Assembly: GCF_001553265.1 (NCBI RefSeq)
Contig: NZ_KQ960620.1
Span: 46,028-110,027 of the forward strand
From: Prevotella sp. DNF00663
GTDB taxonomy: Bacteria; Bacteroidota; Bacteroidia; Bacteroidales; Bacteroidaceae
Length of the DNA stretch: 64,000 nt
Direction of reading: 5' to 3'
A model generated the notes under the pieces. It was not told where the DNA came from and made no database searches. It saw only the letters and a list, made by a program, of their open reading frames with translations. The position numbers were made by a program, and so were the translations under genes. Of this stretch, positions 1 through 7,832 are shown piece after piece (position 1 is the first letter of the stretch; the number at the start of each line of letters is the position of its first letter).

Positions 1-2
1 TC

Positions 3-155
3 TATGTAGGTGATAGTGAAGTGGATGTACAAACTGCTCTTAATTGTCAAATGCCATGTATCAGTGTGTTATGGGGATTCCGTAGTAAGGATTTCCTTCT
101 AGAGAAAGGTGCCTCGAAATTCGTTCAAACGCCGTTAGAAATCTTGGAAAAGTAA
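3..155 (+). CDS. HAD-family phosphatase, C-terminal fragment (phosphoglycolate phosphatase-like)
   Basis: The reading frame enters from the left edge, so only the last 50 residues are present. They begin with YVGDSEVD, which matches HAD motif IV (GDSxxD, the Mg2+-binding acidic loop), followed by an Ala/Asn helix and a W-G-F-R-S segment typical of the Gph/phosphoglycolate phosphatase branch. It ends with a TAA at 153-155. The substrate cannot be stated from the tail; HAD enzymes of this branch dephosphorylate small phosphorylated metabolites in the cytoplasm. The tRNA cluster follows with its own promoter, so this gene is probably a separate transcript. Confidence 0.75.
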   Translation, partial: YVGDSEVDVQTALNCQMPCISVLWGFRSKDFLLEKGASKFVQTPLEILEK

Positions 156-213
156 TATATATAATAGGTGGTGTACAAAAAGAAAGTAAGAATGAAAAAA
201 AATAAGCGAAAAA

Positions 214-244
214 TTTGTTGGCTCGGAAAAAAGCACTACCTTTG
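214..244 (+). promoter_or_regulatory. Bacteroidota-type promoter for the tRNA cluster
   Basis: TTTG at 214-217 and TACCTTTG at 237-244 are separated by 19 bases. This matches the Bacteroidota sigma-ABfr consensus TTTG-N19..21-TAnnTTTG. The first tRNA starts 27 bases after the -7 element. Confidence 0.75.
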
Positions 245-270
245 CAACCGCATTTAGAGAAGTGCTTAAC

Positions 271-343
<73 letters not shown>

Positions 344-384
344 CAACATTCTGAATAAATCCAATTGAAACAAATGTTTCAGAG

Positions 385-466
385 GCCCAGGTGGCGGAAT
401 TGGTAGACGCGCACGTTTCAGGTGCGTGTGTTTCACGACGTGCAGGTTCGAGTCCTGTTCTGGGCA
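385..466 (+). tRNA. tRNA-Leu(CAG)
   Basis: A class II tRNA of about 82 nt with a long variable arm. The acceptor starts GCCCAGG and closes with TCTGGGC plus discriminator A. The anticodon stem CACGT/GCGTG encloses loop TTCAGGT, giving anticodon CAG. No CCA is encoded. Confidence 0.93.
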
Positions 467-494
467 CTTATTTGTTTAGAATGCTTTTTATGTT

Positions 495-581
495 GGAGAG
501 GTGGCGGAATTGGTAGACGCGCTACTTTGAGGGGGTAGTGATAATTGCATCGTGGGAGTTCGAGTCTCCTCCTCTTCACCA
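495..581 (+). tRNA. tRNA-Leu(GAG), with encoded CCA
   Basis: A class II tRNA. The anticodon stem CTACT/GGTAG encloses loop TTGAGGG, giving anticodon GAG. The acceptor GGAGAGG pairs with CCTCTTC, the discriminator is A578, and CCA is encoded at 579-581. It is the only tRNA in the window with a genomic CCA. Confidence 0.93.
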
Positions 582-590
582 GTTTTTTTC

Positions 591-663
<73 letters not shown>

Positions 664-693
664 CAGTTTTTAAGGAAAACATACTAATCCACA

Positions 694-1245
694 ATGAATT
701 TATATTTAAGATATTTCGATAAAGAACTATTGGCTACCAGTGTTGATGAGGCTATTGATTTTTTAAGTTCCATCCGCGAAATAGGGATGAATGAGGAATT
801 GGAGGCTGATATCCGTGATTATGCAGCAAGTGATGTTTTCTATCCTAAACGTTATAAGGTTCGTCAACGCGTTTATTTCATTATCATTAAGACTACAGCG
901 GCAACGATGGCTGATTTCAAACAGAAGAAAGCTTTACGTCCGATACCTGCCGGCCCGGTTGCTGAAAAGAGAGATTTAGCAGCTACGGCAATGACACGTT
1001 TGACAGAAGAGCGTCTAGGATGGTATGAAGGAGAATTAGATTTTAAACGCGTTGTGATGATACCCACTACCGGTAAACATGAATATCGTGATACTCATTT
1101 TGTGGTTCAATGCAAAGCTGTTTCCGGACAAGATTGTTACAATCGTATAATAGATCATCTTCGTGCCCGTGTAGATGGGAGATCTCAATTCCCATCAGCT
1201 AAAGGGAAAAACTTCCGTTTTCGTTATTTAGGTCTTTGGAAATAA
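694..1245 (+). CDS. Conserved hypothetical protein upstream of ssb
   Basis: A soluble 183-residue protein with no signal peptide or membrane segment. I do not recognise a named domain. It is rich in basic and aromatic residues, with a YKVRQRVYFIIIK strand near residue 53 and a basic tail rich in Arg, Lys and aromatic residues (GKNFRFRYLGLWK). It starts 31 bases after the second tRNA-Gly and I see no TAnnTTTG box of its own, so it may be read from the tRNA promoter at 214-244. ssb follows after 31 bases, so a role near DNA metabolism is possible, but this is only context. Confidence 0.7.
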   Translation: MNLYLRYFDKELLATSVDEAIDFLSSIREIGMNEELEADIRDYAASDVFYPKRYKVRQRVYFIIIKTTAATMADFKQKKALRPIPAGPVAEKRDLAATAMTRLTEERLGWYEGELDFKRVVMIPTTGKHEYRDTHFVVQCKAVSGQDCYNRIIDHLRARVDGRSQFPSAKGKNFRFRYLGLWK

Positions 1246-1276
1246 ATATTCATTCATTGTAAAGAGGCTATCCTAT

Positions 1277-1690
1277 ATGAATAAAGTAATGCTTATTGGT
1301 AATGTCGGTAAAGAGCCGGATGTTAGATATTATGATTCTGATCAAGCTGTAGCACAATTTCCTCTAGCTACAACAGAGAAAGGCTATGTCTTGCAGAATG
1401 GCACTCAAGTACCTGATCATACCGATTGGCACAATATAATCATGTGGAAAGGCCTTGCCAAAGTTGCGGAGAAGTATGTACATAAAGGAGATAAACTCTA
1501 TATAGAAGGTCGTATTCGCTATCGTTCTTATGATGACCAAAAGGGACAACGTCGTTATGTAACAGAGATTATGGCCGAAAATATGGAATTGCTTACGCCA
1601 AAGTCTCAATCTGTAACGAGTACTGAATCGGCTTCAGGGCAGAAAACGAAGACGGAACAAACGGAGTCGCACGAGCCACTTCCCTTTTAA
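1277..1690 (+). CDS. ssb: Single-stranded DNA-binding protein
   Basis: 137 residues. An N-terminal OB fold starts MNKVMLIGNVGKEPDVR and contains the typical DWHNIIMWKGLAKVAEKYVHKG and LYIEGRIRYRSYDD strands up to about residue 105. A short disordered Ser/Thr/Glu/Lys linker follows, then a tail ending EPLPF. The terminal L-P-F is the protein-interaction tip of bacterial SSB. It coats single-stranded DNA during replication and repair. It sits 16 bases before gldE, an order common in Bacteroidetes genomes. Confidence 0.95.
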   Translation: MNKVMLIGNVGKEPDVRYYDSDQAVAQFPLATTEKGYVLQNGTQVPDHTDWHNIIMWKGLAKVAEKYVHKGDKLYIEGRIRYRSYDDQKGQRRYVTEIMAENMELLTPKSQSVTSTESASGQKTKTEQTESHEPLPF

Positions 1691-1706
1691 CTAGCTATTT
1701 ATTACA

Positions 1707-3032
1707 TTGGATATATCTTTCATATTAGATTCCTTTCATGCGGTAACTTTTGTCCCGCCAACATTTGGTGTGCTGATTGCAGCCGGATTAGCTTTCTTGC
1801 TCTTGTTGCTTTCTGGTTTTGCCAGCTCATCAGAAATTGCTTTTTTCAGTTTGTCACCGACTGAACTTTCTCAGTTGGATGAGAAGAACCATAGAGACCG
1901 TTTAATACAAATATTGCGTGACGACAGTGAGCGTACTTTGGCAACTATTCTTATTACCAATAATTTTGTCAATGTAACGATTATCATGCTTTGCAATTAT
2001 GTCTTTGGGGCTATACTTCATTTTGGACCTGAGGCATATTGGTTACAGTTTGTTTGCATCACGGTGATTTTGACATTTCTCTTATTGCTTTTTGGAGAAA
2101 TCATGCCTAAAGTATATAGTCGTCAGAACTCTTTGCGCTTTTGCCGATTTAGTGTAAATGGAATATTGTTTTTCCGAAAGCTATTTTGGCCATTGGAATC
2201 GATACTCCTACGTAGTGGTGTGTTAGCCGAGAAAATAATTCAAAGTCATGACCATGTACTGAGTGTCGATGATTTGGAGCAGGCTTTGGAACTTACGAAT
2301 AAGAATGATATCAAGAATGAAAAGAGTATGCTTCAAGGTATTATTCGTTTTGGCGATGAAACGGCAAAAGAAATCATGACGAGTAGACAAGACATTGTTG
2401 ATTTGGATATTCGTTGTACTTATACAGATGTATTAAAGAGCATCGTAGAAAATAACTATAGTAGAATTCCTGTTTATCAAGATAATACAGACAATATTCG
2501 AGGTATACTCTATATTAAGGATTTGTTGCCTCACTTGTCGAAACCTGCTAATTTTCGCTGGCAAAGCTTGATACGACCACCTTATTTTGTTCCTGAAACG
2601 AAGAAGATAGATGATTTGTTGCGTGATTTCCAAGAAAATAAAGTGCATATTGCCATTGTCGTCGACGAATTTGGTGGTACGAGCGGTCTTGTGACAATGG
2701 AAGATATATTGGAAGAAATTGTCGGTGAAATCAATGACGAATATGATGAAGAGCAATCTATCTATTCAAAATTGAATTACAACACCTACATCTTTGAGGG
2801 TAAGACTTTGTTGAGCGATTTTTGCAAAATACTTCAAATTAGCGACGATGAATTTGCCGAAGTTGAAGGTGATGCTGATTCGTTGGCAGGTTTACTCTTG
2901 GAAATCAAAGGAGATTTCCCTAGTATTCATGAAAAGATAATCTATCGGAATTATTCTTTTGAAATTTTGTCTATTGAAGATAGAAGAATCAGCAGGATAA
3001 AGGTTGTTATTCTGCCAACAGAAATAAAATAG
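1707..3032 (+). CDS. gldE: GldE-like CNNM/CBS membrane protein (HlyC/CorC family)
   Basis: 441 residues. The N-terminal CNNM (DUF21) region has about four hydrophobic segments within residues 15-180. A CBS pair follows (about 205-335, including RIPVYQDNTDNIRGILYIKDLL and FGGTSGLVTMEDILEEIVGEI), then a C-terminal CorC/HlyC domain with GDADSLAGLLLEI. In Flavobacterium GldE was linked to gliding through GldD; in other bacteria CNNM proteins move or sense divalent cations such as Mg2+ or Co2+, so gliding should not be assumed here. The start is TTG at 1707; the next in-frame Met lies inside the membrane domain. Confidence 0.88.
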   Translation: MDISFILDSFHAVTFVPPTFGVLIAAGLAFLLLLLSGFASSSEIAFFSLSPTELSQLDEKNHRDRLIQILRDDSERTLATILITNNFVNVTIIMLCNYVFGAILHFGPEAYWLQFVCITVILTFLLLLFGEIMPKVYSRQNSLRFCRFSVNGILFFRKLFWPLESILLRSGVLAEKIIQSHDHVLSVDDLEQALELTNKNDIKNEKSMLQGIIRFGDETAKEIMTSRQDIVDLDIRCTYTDVLKSIVENNYSRIPVYQDNTDNIRGILYIKDLLPHLSKPANFRWQSLIRPPYFVPETKKIDDLLRDFQENKVHIAIVVDEFGGTSGLVTMEDILEEIVGEINDEYDEEQSIYSKLNYNTYIFEGKTLLSDFCKILQISDDEFAEVEGDADSLAGLLLEIKGDFPSIHEKIIYRNYSFEILSIEDRRISRIKVVILPTEIK

Positions 3033-3036
3033 GCTT

Positions 3037-3660
3037 ATGGCTTTGATGAGTGTGGAGACACTTGCTCCGGACGTTTTACTGGGCTTGTGGAAAATAGATG
3101 AGTTGCGTGTTGAGGACTTCTTGACTGCAAAACCCCAACTACATCCTATTTATGAGCAACAAATAAGTCTACATAAGAGTATTGCTCGCCAGATAGAGAA
3201 GTTAGCTATTTACTCCTTGTTAGACGAGATGACATACTCAACTTCGTTTTCTTTGATTCAATATAACGAAGATGGTAAGCCTTTTTATGAAGGATATAAG
3301 ATAAGTATAAGTCATACAAAAGGTTATGCCGCTTTAATTTTGTCTAAAGAGCGAGAAGTCTCTATAGATATAGAGTATTTTAGTAGGCGTGTTGAAAGGA
3401 TATTTAGTAGGTTTATTCGTCCAGACGAACAGTCGCATACTCTTAATGAAAAACTCATTAATTGGAGTGCTAAAGAAACAGTCTATAAATATTACTCCGC
3501 CCAGCATCTTGGTTTCTTTGCTATACGTTTGCTTCCCTATGAGGTTAAGAAATCTGGGATGGTTATTGTAGACAACTTAAAGACAGAAGAGCATTTAACG
3601 GTTTATTATCGAATGACACCGGACTATGTCCTTACATATACATACAAAGAAAGGGAATAG
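3037..3660 (+). CDS. 4'-phosphopantetheinyl transferase, Sfp type
   Basis: 207 residues. The family signature is visible: ISISHTKGYAALIL (substrate-binding His region), VSIDIEYFSRRVERI (Mg2+-binding D-x-E) and NWSAKETVYKYYS (W-x-x-K-E-x-x-x-K). The enzyme moves phosphopantetheine from CoA onto the Ser of acyl- or peptidyl-carrier proteins. It starts 4 bases after gldE and is probably cotranscribed with it. Whether it serves fatty-acid ACP or a secondary pathway cannot be told; no carrier-protein gene is in the window. Confidence 0.88.
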   Translation: MALMSVETLAPDVLLGLWKIDELRVEDFLTAKPQLHPIYEQQISLHKSIARQIEKLAIYSLLDEMTYSTSFSLIQYNEDGKPFYEGYKISISHTKGYAALILSKEREVSIDIEYFSRRVERIFSRFIRPDEQSHTLNEKLINWSAKETVYKYYSAQHLGFFAIRLLPYEVKKSGMVIVDNLKTEEHLTVYYRMTPDYVLTYTYKERE

Positions 3661-3681
3661 AGTAGAACTCCATTCCCTTTT
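3650..3681. terminator. Convergent terminator hairpin between the PPTase gene and pgk
   Basis: AAAGGGAATAGAG (3650-3662) can pair with CTCCATTCCCTTT (3668-3680) around a 5-base loop. The one A/C mismatch on the plus strand becomes a U/G wobble on the minus strand. It overlaps the stop codon of the upstream gene and lies 20 bases from the pgk stop, so it probably ends both transcripts. Confidence 0.7.
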
Positions 3682-3700
3682 ATATTTAGAACGTATTTTA

Positions 3701-4954
3701 TTATTCGCCCTTAATAGCTGCTACACCGGGAAGTACTTTGCCTTCAATAGCTTCAAGCATAGCACCACCACCTGTAGAAACATAAGAAACCTTGTCAGCC
3801 AAGCCAAACTTGTTAACAGCAGCTACAGAGTCGCCACCACCAACAAGTGAGAAAGCGCCATTCTCTTGTGTTGCTTGAGCAACATATTTTGCGATTTCGC
3901 CAGTACCGTGTGCAAAGTTCTCCAACTCGAATACACCAACAGGGCCATTCCACAAAATAGTCTTAGATGAAAGAATAATCTTCTTCCACTCTTCCAAACT
4001 TTGTTCTGCAGCATCCATACCTTCCCACTCATCTGGAATCTCGTTGATAGGGAATGTCTGGCGTTCTGTATCGTTAGAGAATTCTTTACCACATACGGTG
4101 TGGGTAGAAAGAGAAAGCGTAACGCCTTTTTCCTTGGCAGCAGCCATCACGTTTAATGCTTCTGGAATCAAATCATCCTCGTGTAGAGATTGTCCAATCT
4201 TACCACCTTGAGCTTTGATGAATGTGTAACCCATACCACCACCGATGATGAGGTTGTCTACCTTGTCAAGCAGATTCTTGATGACACCAAGTTTAGAACT
4301 AACTTTTGAACCACCAATGATTGCTGTGAAAGGATGCTGAGCATTCTTCAGAACGTTGTCAATAGCAGTTACTTCTTTTTCCATCAAGAAACCGAGCATC
4401 TTAGCATCTGCATCGAAGAAGTCGGCAATAACAGCTGTAGAAGCATGGCGACGGTGTGCAGTACCGAATGCGTCGTTTACATATACATCTGCATAAGAAG
4501 CTAATTTCTTAGCAAAATCTTTCTGACGAACTTTCATTTCTTTCTTAGCTTCGTCGAATTCTGGAGTACCTTTCTCTACACCTACAGGTTTACCCTCCTC
4601 TTCAGGATAGTAACGCAGATTTTCAAGGAGAAGAGCCTCGCCTGGTTTCAAAGCTGCGGCAGCTTCATCTGCTTTTCCACAATCTTCTGCAAATTTAACG
4701 TCTACACCAAGAGCTGCAGATACATTTTTAACAATCTGACCTAATGACAGTTCAGGCTTCACCTTGCCTTTAGGCTTACCCATGTGGCTCATCATAATCA
4801 ACGCACCACCGTCTGCCAAAACTTTCTTCAAAGTGGGAAGAGCACCACGGATACGTGTGTCGTCAGTTACATTTCCATTCTCATCCAATGGTACATTGAA
4901 GTCCACACGGACGATTGCCTTTTTGCCGGCAAAGTTGAATTGTTCGATTTTCAT
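3701..4954 (-). CDS. pgk: Phosphoglycerate kinase
   Basis: 417 residues, full length. It carries the N-terminal [17 protein letters not shown] signature, the [27 protein letters not shown] substrate-binding segment, the AHRRHAS motif, the hinge and nucleotide region with [12 protein letters not shown], and the C-terminal GGGDSVAAV loop. It catalyses 1,3-bisphosphoglycerate + ADP to 3-phosphoglycerate + ATP in glycolysis. It is monocistronic: a convergent terminator lies downstream and a TATCTTTG element upstream at 4999-5006. Confidence 0.97.
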   Translation of the reverse strand: MKIEQFNFAGKKAIVRVDFNVPLDENGNVTDDTRIRGALPTLKKVLADGGALIMMSHMGKPKGKVKPELSLGQIVKNVSAALGVDVKFAEDCGKADEAAAALKPGEALLLENLRYYPEEEGKPVGVEKGTPEFDEAKKEMKVRQKDFAKKLASYADVYVNDAFGTAHRRHASTAVIADFFDADAKMLGFLMEKEVTAIDNVLKNAQHPFTAIIGGSKVSSKLGVIKNLLDKVDNLIIGGGMGYTFIKAQGGKIGQSLHEDDLIPEALNVMAAAKEKGVTLSLSTHTVCGKEFSNDTERQTFPINEIPDEWEGMDAAEQSLEEWKKIILSSKTILWNGPVGVFELENFAHGTGEIAKYVAQATQENGAFSLVGGGDSVAAVNKFGLADKVSYVSTGGGAMLEAIEGKVLPGVAAIKGE

Positions 4955-4998
4955 TTTACCTTAATTATTTTGATAAGTTTAGAATTTCAATCTTGACG

Positions 4999-5006
4999 CA
5001 AAGATA
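4999..5006 (-). promoter_or_regulatory. -7 element for pgk
   Basis: Reads TATCTTTG on the minus strand (TAnnTTTG), about 45 bases upstream of the pgk ATG. I see no TTTG at the ideal distance, so only the -7 half is supported. Confidence 0.5.
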
Positions 5007-5080
5007 ATAATAATTCCTAAGACAGAAGAATACAAAATTGATAATTAATAGTTTTTATTGCTGTGTGTATTGAAAAGTTC

Positions 5081-5126
5081 ATAATAGAGTAAAGCTGAAC
5101 ACAACAGTTCAGCTTTACTCTATTAT
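5081..5126 (-). terminator. Perfect 20-bp hairpin downstream of the lipoprotein gene
   Basis: Arms 5081-5100 and 5107-5126 are perfect reverse complements (20 bp) around the 6-base loop ACAACA. It lies 15 bases beyond the frame-restored stop of the minus-strand lipoprotein gene, so a transcription terminator is the simplest reading. pgk begins downstream on the same strand with its own -7 box. Confidence 0.75.
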
Positions 5127-5141
5127 TGAGAGGGATAATGC

Positions 5142-5775
5142 TTAGTACAATATAAACTTTATACTAATCTTCAAAGGTGATTTGGATGCGTCAACACTGG
5201 TTAACATACCATCCAAGTTACCTTCGATACCCGGCCCATCTATGCCCGGTAAAATTCAATTTGTATTCATACTGTTTTGTTGAATTTTTATAGCCTTTAT
5301 CGACCGTCATCATAAATGTTTTCCACACAATTTTTATAGGTGATGAATGTGTAGGATGGTAGATAGATGTCGTATTATTCTTTAAATCTTTGACCGTAGC
5401 GTAGCAAGTAGTTTTGGTCTTAATAGGTTCTTTATCGTTTGGAGAATATATTACATCGTAGGTCTTCTTTACATCTTCAACATGCAGATGTAGTGTGATG
5501 ACCGAGTCTTTTGTCTCAATCAACTTCACTTCCCAATCAAACCATGCGGGAATATCTGTTTGCTTTCCAGAACTGAAGTCAAAATTAGATCTGTCAATCA
5601 GTATATTAGCATTGATATCGTTCATCACAATATTCTGATTGTTGAGTTTCCCTTGAACGTAGCTCTGATGTAAAACGGCTTCTTCTGTATCATTGTCATT
5701 GCTACATGAAGTTACAGACGTTATTACCACTAACATGAGCAAAATTCCTATTTTTAATTTTTGAAGATATGCCAT
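5142..5775 (-). pseudogene. Bacteroidales lipoprotein gene with a +1 frameshift near its 3' end
   Basis: The intact frame starts at 5775 with a signal peptide and lipobox (ITSVTSCSN, Cys at about residue 24) and runs 185 residues to a stop at 5218. Its last nine residues (HRWAGYRR) are basic and unlike the rest. Removing one G from the GGG at about 5244-5246 gives a continuation reading FTGIDGPGIEGNLDG, then MLTSVDASKSPLKISIKFI, ending at 5142. That composition fits the protein, and the new stop sits 15 bases before a strong hairpin. I infer one extra base, from real mutation or sequencing error. The intact product would be an outer-membrane lipoprotein of about 210 residues with beta-rich repeats, of unknown function, possibly related to the DUF4840 group. 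Confidence 0.7.
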
Positions 5776-5778
5776 TTT

Positions 5779-5797
5779 ACTCTGATTTTATCAGAGT
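5779..5797 (-). other. Small perfect inverted repeat between pbuX and the lipoprotein gene
   Basis: ACTCTGA (5779-5785) and TCAGAGT (5791-5797) form a 7-bp stem with a 5-base loop. It ends four bases upstream of the lipoprotein ATG on the minus strand. It could be a weak terminator for pbuX or a leader hairpin of the lipoprotein mRNA. No T-run follows it. Confidence 0.4.
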
Positions 5798-5841
5798 CTT
5801 TACGGTGCAATCACAATATCTATTGCATCGCGACAAATCTA

Positions 5842-7215
5842 TTATTCCTGTTCTTCTTTGATATGGATGAAAGCATTTGCAAGAATAGCAGTAAGACCAC
5901 CGGTTGTAATACCAGAAGAGAATATATTCTTGATAGTTTCAGGCATTTGGTCAAGTATTCCCGGCACCATTTCAACACTGAGTCCCATAGCAAAGCTAAG
6001 TGCAATCACTAATATAGCTTTTCTATTGAGCCTAGTAGACGCAATAATCTTAATACCTGCGGCAGCTACTGTTCCGAACATGAGGAGGGTAGCACCACCA
6101 AGAACCGGATCGGGAATTAACGAGAAGATCAATCCTACAATAGGGAACAGGCCTAGTACAACCAATGCGGCTGCAATAAAGTATCCAACATATCTTGATG
6201 CAACACCCGTAAGTTGAATCATACCATTATTTTGTGCAAAGATGGAGTTAGGGAAAGAATTAAATATAGCTGCAAGGAAAGAATTAAAACCATCGGCGAG
6301 GATACCACCGGAGGCTCTTTTTATAAAAACAGGACCTTCTACCGGTTCTCCGGAAATCATAGAGTTGGCAGTGATGTCACCATAAGCCTCGATGGCTGTA
6401 ATTAAGTAAATAAGTCCCAGTGAAATGATTGCTGAAATATCAAAATTTAGTCCATATTTAAATGGGATAGGAATGTTAAAATGGTTGTATGAACTTATCT
6501 CACTAAAATTAATCATATTGAGTCCAATAGCTACTCCACATCCTATCAATAGTCCCAAAACTATAGATGACATACGAAGAAATCTATTGCTACTTCTGTT
6601 GAATAGTATAATAGAGACAAGAACCAATGTGGCGAGTGCAAGATTGGTAAGGCTTCCAAAGGTACCATTAGCTTGGGCTGCAGCGCCACCACCGCAAGAA
6701 TTAATACCGGCTTTAATAAGACTCATACCGATGAGCGTTACTACAATGCCAGATACTAAAGGAGTGATAATTTTACGTGTATATTTCAGTAAACGGCTGA
6801 TAAGCATTTCTACAACAGAAGCAACCATACAAGCTCCAAAGATGTAGCTAAGGGCTAATTCCGTGTTTAGTTTACCAGAAACCATGCCTAAAGCTCCTGC
6901 TCCGATAATAGGACCAATAAAAGAGAAGCTAGTACCTTGAATACATAGTAAACCTGTACCGACAGGACCTAGCTTATGGCATTGTATAAATGTAGCGATA
7001 CCTGATACAAATAATGACATGGAAACGAGGAAACCGGTAGTTCCAAGGTCAAATCCTAGAGCACTTGAAATAATCAAAGGTGGGGTAATGATTGCTACGA
7101 AGATAGCCAGTAGATGCTGTAGTGCTGCGAAAAGAGTTTCTTTGAGTGGTGGACGATCGTTAAGACCGTAGATAAGTTCTTTTGGTGAATAGTTGTTAGC
7201 CATGTTTTTATTCAT
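5842..7215 (-). CDS. pbuX: Xanthine/purine permease, NCS2 family
   Basis: 457 residues, almost entirely hydrophobic with about 12-14 membrane segments. It contains the NCS2 features [20 protein letters not shown] near residue 90 and a long [29 protein letters not shown] segment around 270 with the conserved acidic residue and Thr/Asn. The family imports xanthine, uric acid or uracil with H+ or Na+. The gene overlaps the 3' end of xpt by 8 bases, or starts at the Met at 7203. The pairing with xanthine phosphoribosyltransferase points to xanthine uptake and salvage. Confidence 0.9.
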   Translation of the reverse strand: MNKNMANNYSPKELIYGLNDRPPLKETLFAALQHLLAIFVAIITPPLIISSALGFDLGTTGFLVSMSLFVSGIATFIQCHKLGPVGTGLLCIQGTSFSFIGPIIGAGALGMVSGKLNTELALSYIFGACMVASVVEMLISRLLKYTRKIITPLVSGIVVTLIGMSLIKAGINSCGGGAAAQANGTFGSLTNLALATLVLVSIILFNRSSNRFLRMSSIVLGLLIGCGVAIGLNMINFSEISSYNHFNIPIPFKYGLNFDISAIISLGLIYLITAIEAYGDITANSMISGEPVEGPVFIKRASGGILADGFNSFLAAIFNSFPNSIFAQNNGMIQLTGVASRYVGYFIAAALVVLGLFPIVGLIFSLIPDPVLGGATLLMFGTVAAAGIKIIASTRLNRKAILVIALSFAMGLSVEMVPGILDQMPETIKNIFSSGITTGGLTAILANAFIHIKEEQE

Positions 7216-7780
7216 CTCTTAATTTGATTTCACAATTATCAAGAGAGTCTACAATAGCCAAGGACTCGCATCTGACACCTTCGGCCTCAATGACATCACG
7301 TCCATGTTGGAAAGCTTTTTCGATTATAAATCCCATACCCACTAATTCGCATCCCGCTTGTCTACATAGAGCAATGACTCCTTTGGCAGCATTGCCATAA
7401 GCAAGGAAGTCGTCGACAAATAGTACCTTGTCGTCTTTTGTGAGATAATCTTTAGAAATGACAACATGGTATTCGCGCTGTTTAGTGAAAGAGAAAACTG
7501 TAGTTGAAAGCATGTTATTCATTGTTGATGGCATCTTTTTCTTGGCAAAAACTACAGGTAAATCCAATAGGAAGCCCATCATAATGGCCGGAGCTATACC
7601 AGAAGCTTCAACTGTGAGAATTTTATTAATTTCAGTAGAAGCATATCTTCTTATTAGTTCTATTGAAATTTGTTTCATCAGATTAGGATCCATCTGATGG
7701 TTAATAAACTTGTCTACTTTTAGAATTCCACCCGGAAAACATTGGCCATCTTTGAGAATTCTGTCTTTTAATGCTTTCAT
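7208..7780 (-). CDS. xpt: Xanthine phosphoribosyltransferase
   Basis: 190 residues. The PRPP-binding loop is visible as [16 protein letters not shown] (about residues 124-139), and the N-terminal [24 protein letters not shown] matches the Xpt family. It converts xanthine + PRPP to XMP. It starts 73 bases before the next gene on the minus strand and is followed by pbuX with overlap, so the two form an operon. I looked for a purine riboswitch in the short leader and see no room for one. Confidence 0.93.
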   Translation of the reverse strand: MKALKDRILKDGQCFPGGILKVDKFINHQMDPNLMKQISIELIRRYASTEINKILTVEASGIAPAIMMGFLLDLPVVFAKKKMPSTMNNMLSTTVFSFTKQREYHVVISKDYLTKDDKVLFVDDFLAYGNAAKGVIALCRQAGCELVGMGFIIEKAFQHGRDVIEAEGVRCESLAIVDSLDNCEIKLRDE

Positions 7781-7799
7781 TGATTTTAAATTTGATGTG

Positions 7800-7807
7800 C
7801 AAAGGTA
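7800..7807 (-). promoter_or_regulatory. -7 element for xpt-pbuX
   Basis: TACCTTTG on the minus strand, 20 bases before the xpt ATG and just past the end of the nuclease gene. The expected TTTG partner is not seen. Confidence 0.5.
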
Positions 7808-7832
7808 CTCATAATATTTGAATGTATATAAT

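Noticed and set aside
7781..7832. A purine riboswitch upstream of xpt-pbuX
   Set aside because: The interval between xpt and the nuclease gene stop is only about 50 bases and shows none of the conserved purine-aptamer bases.
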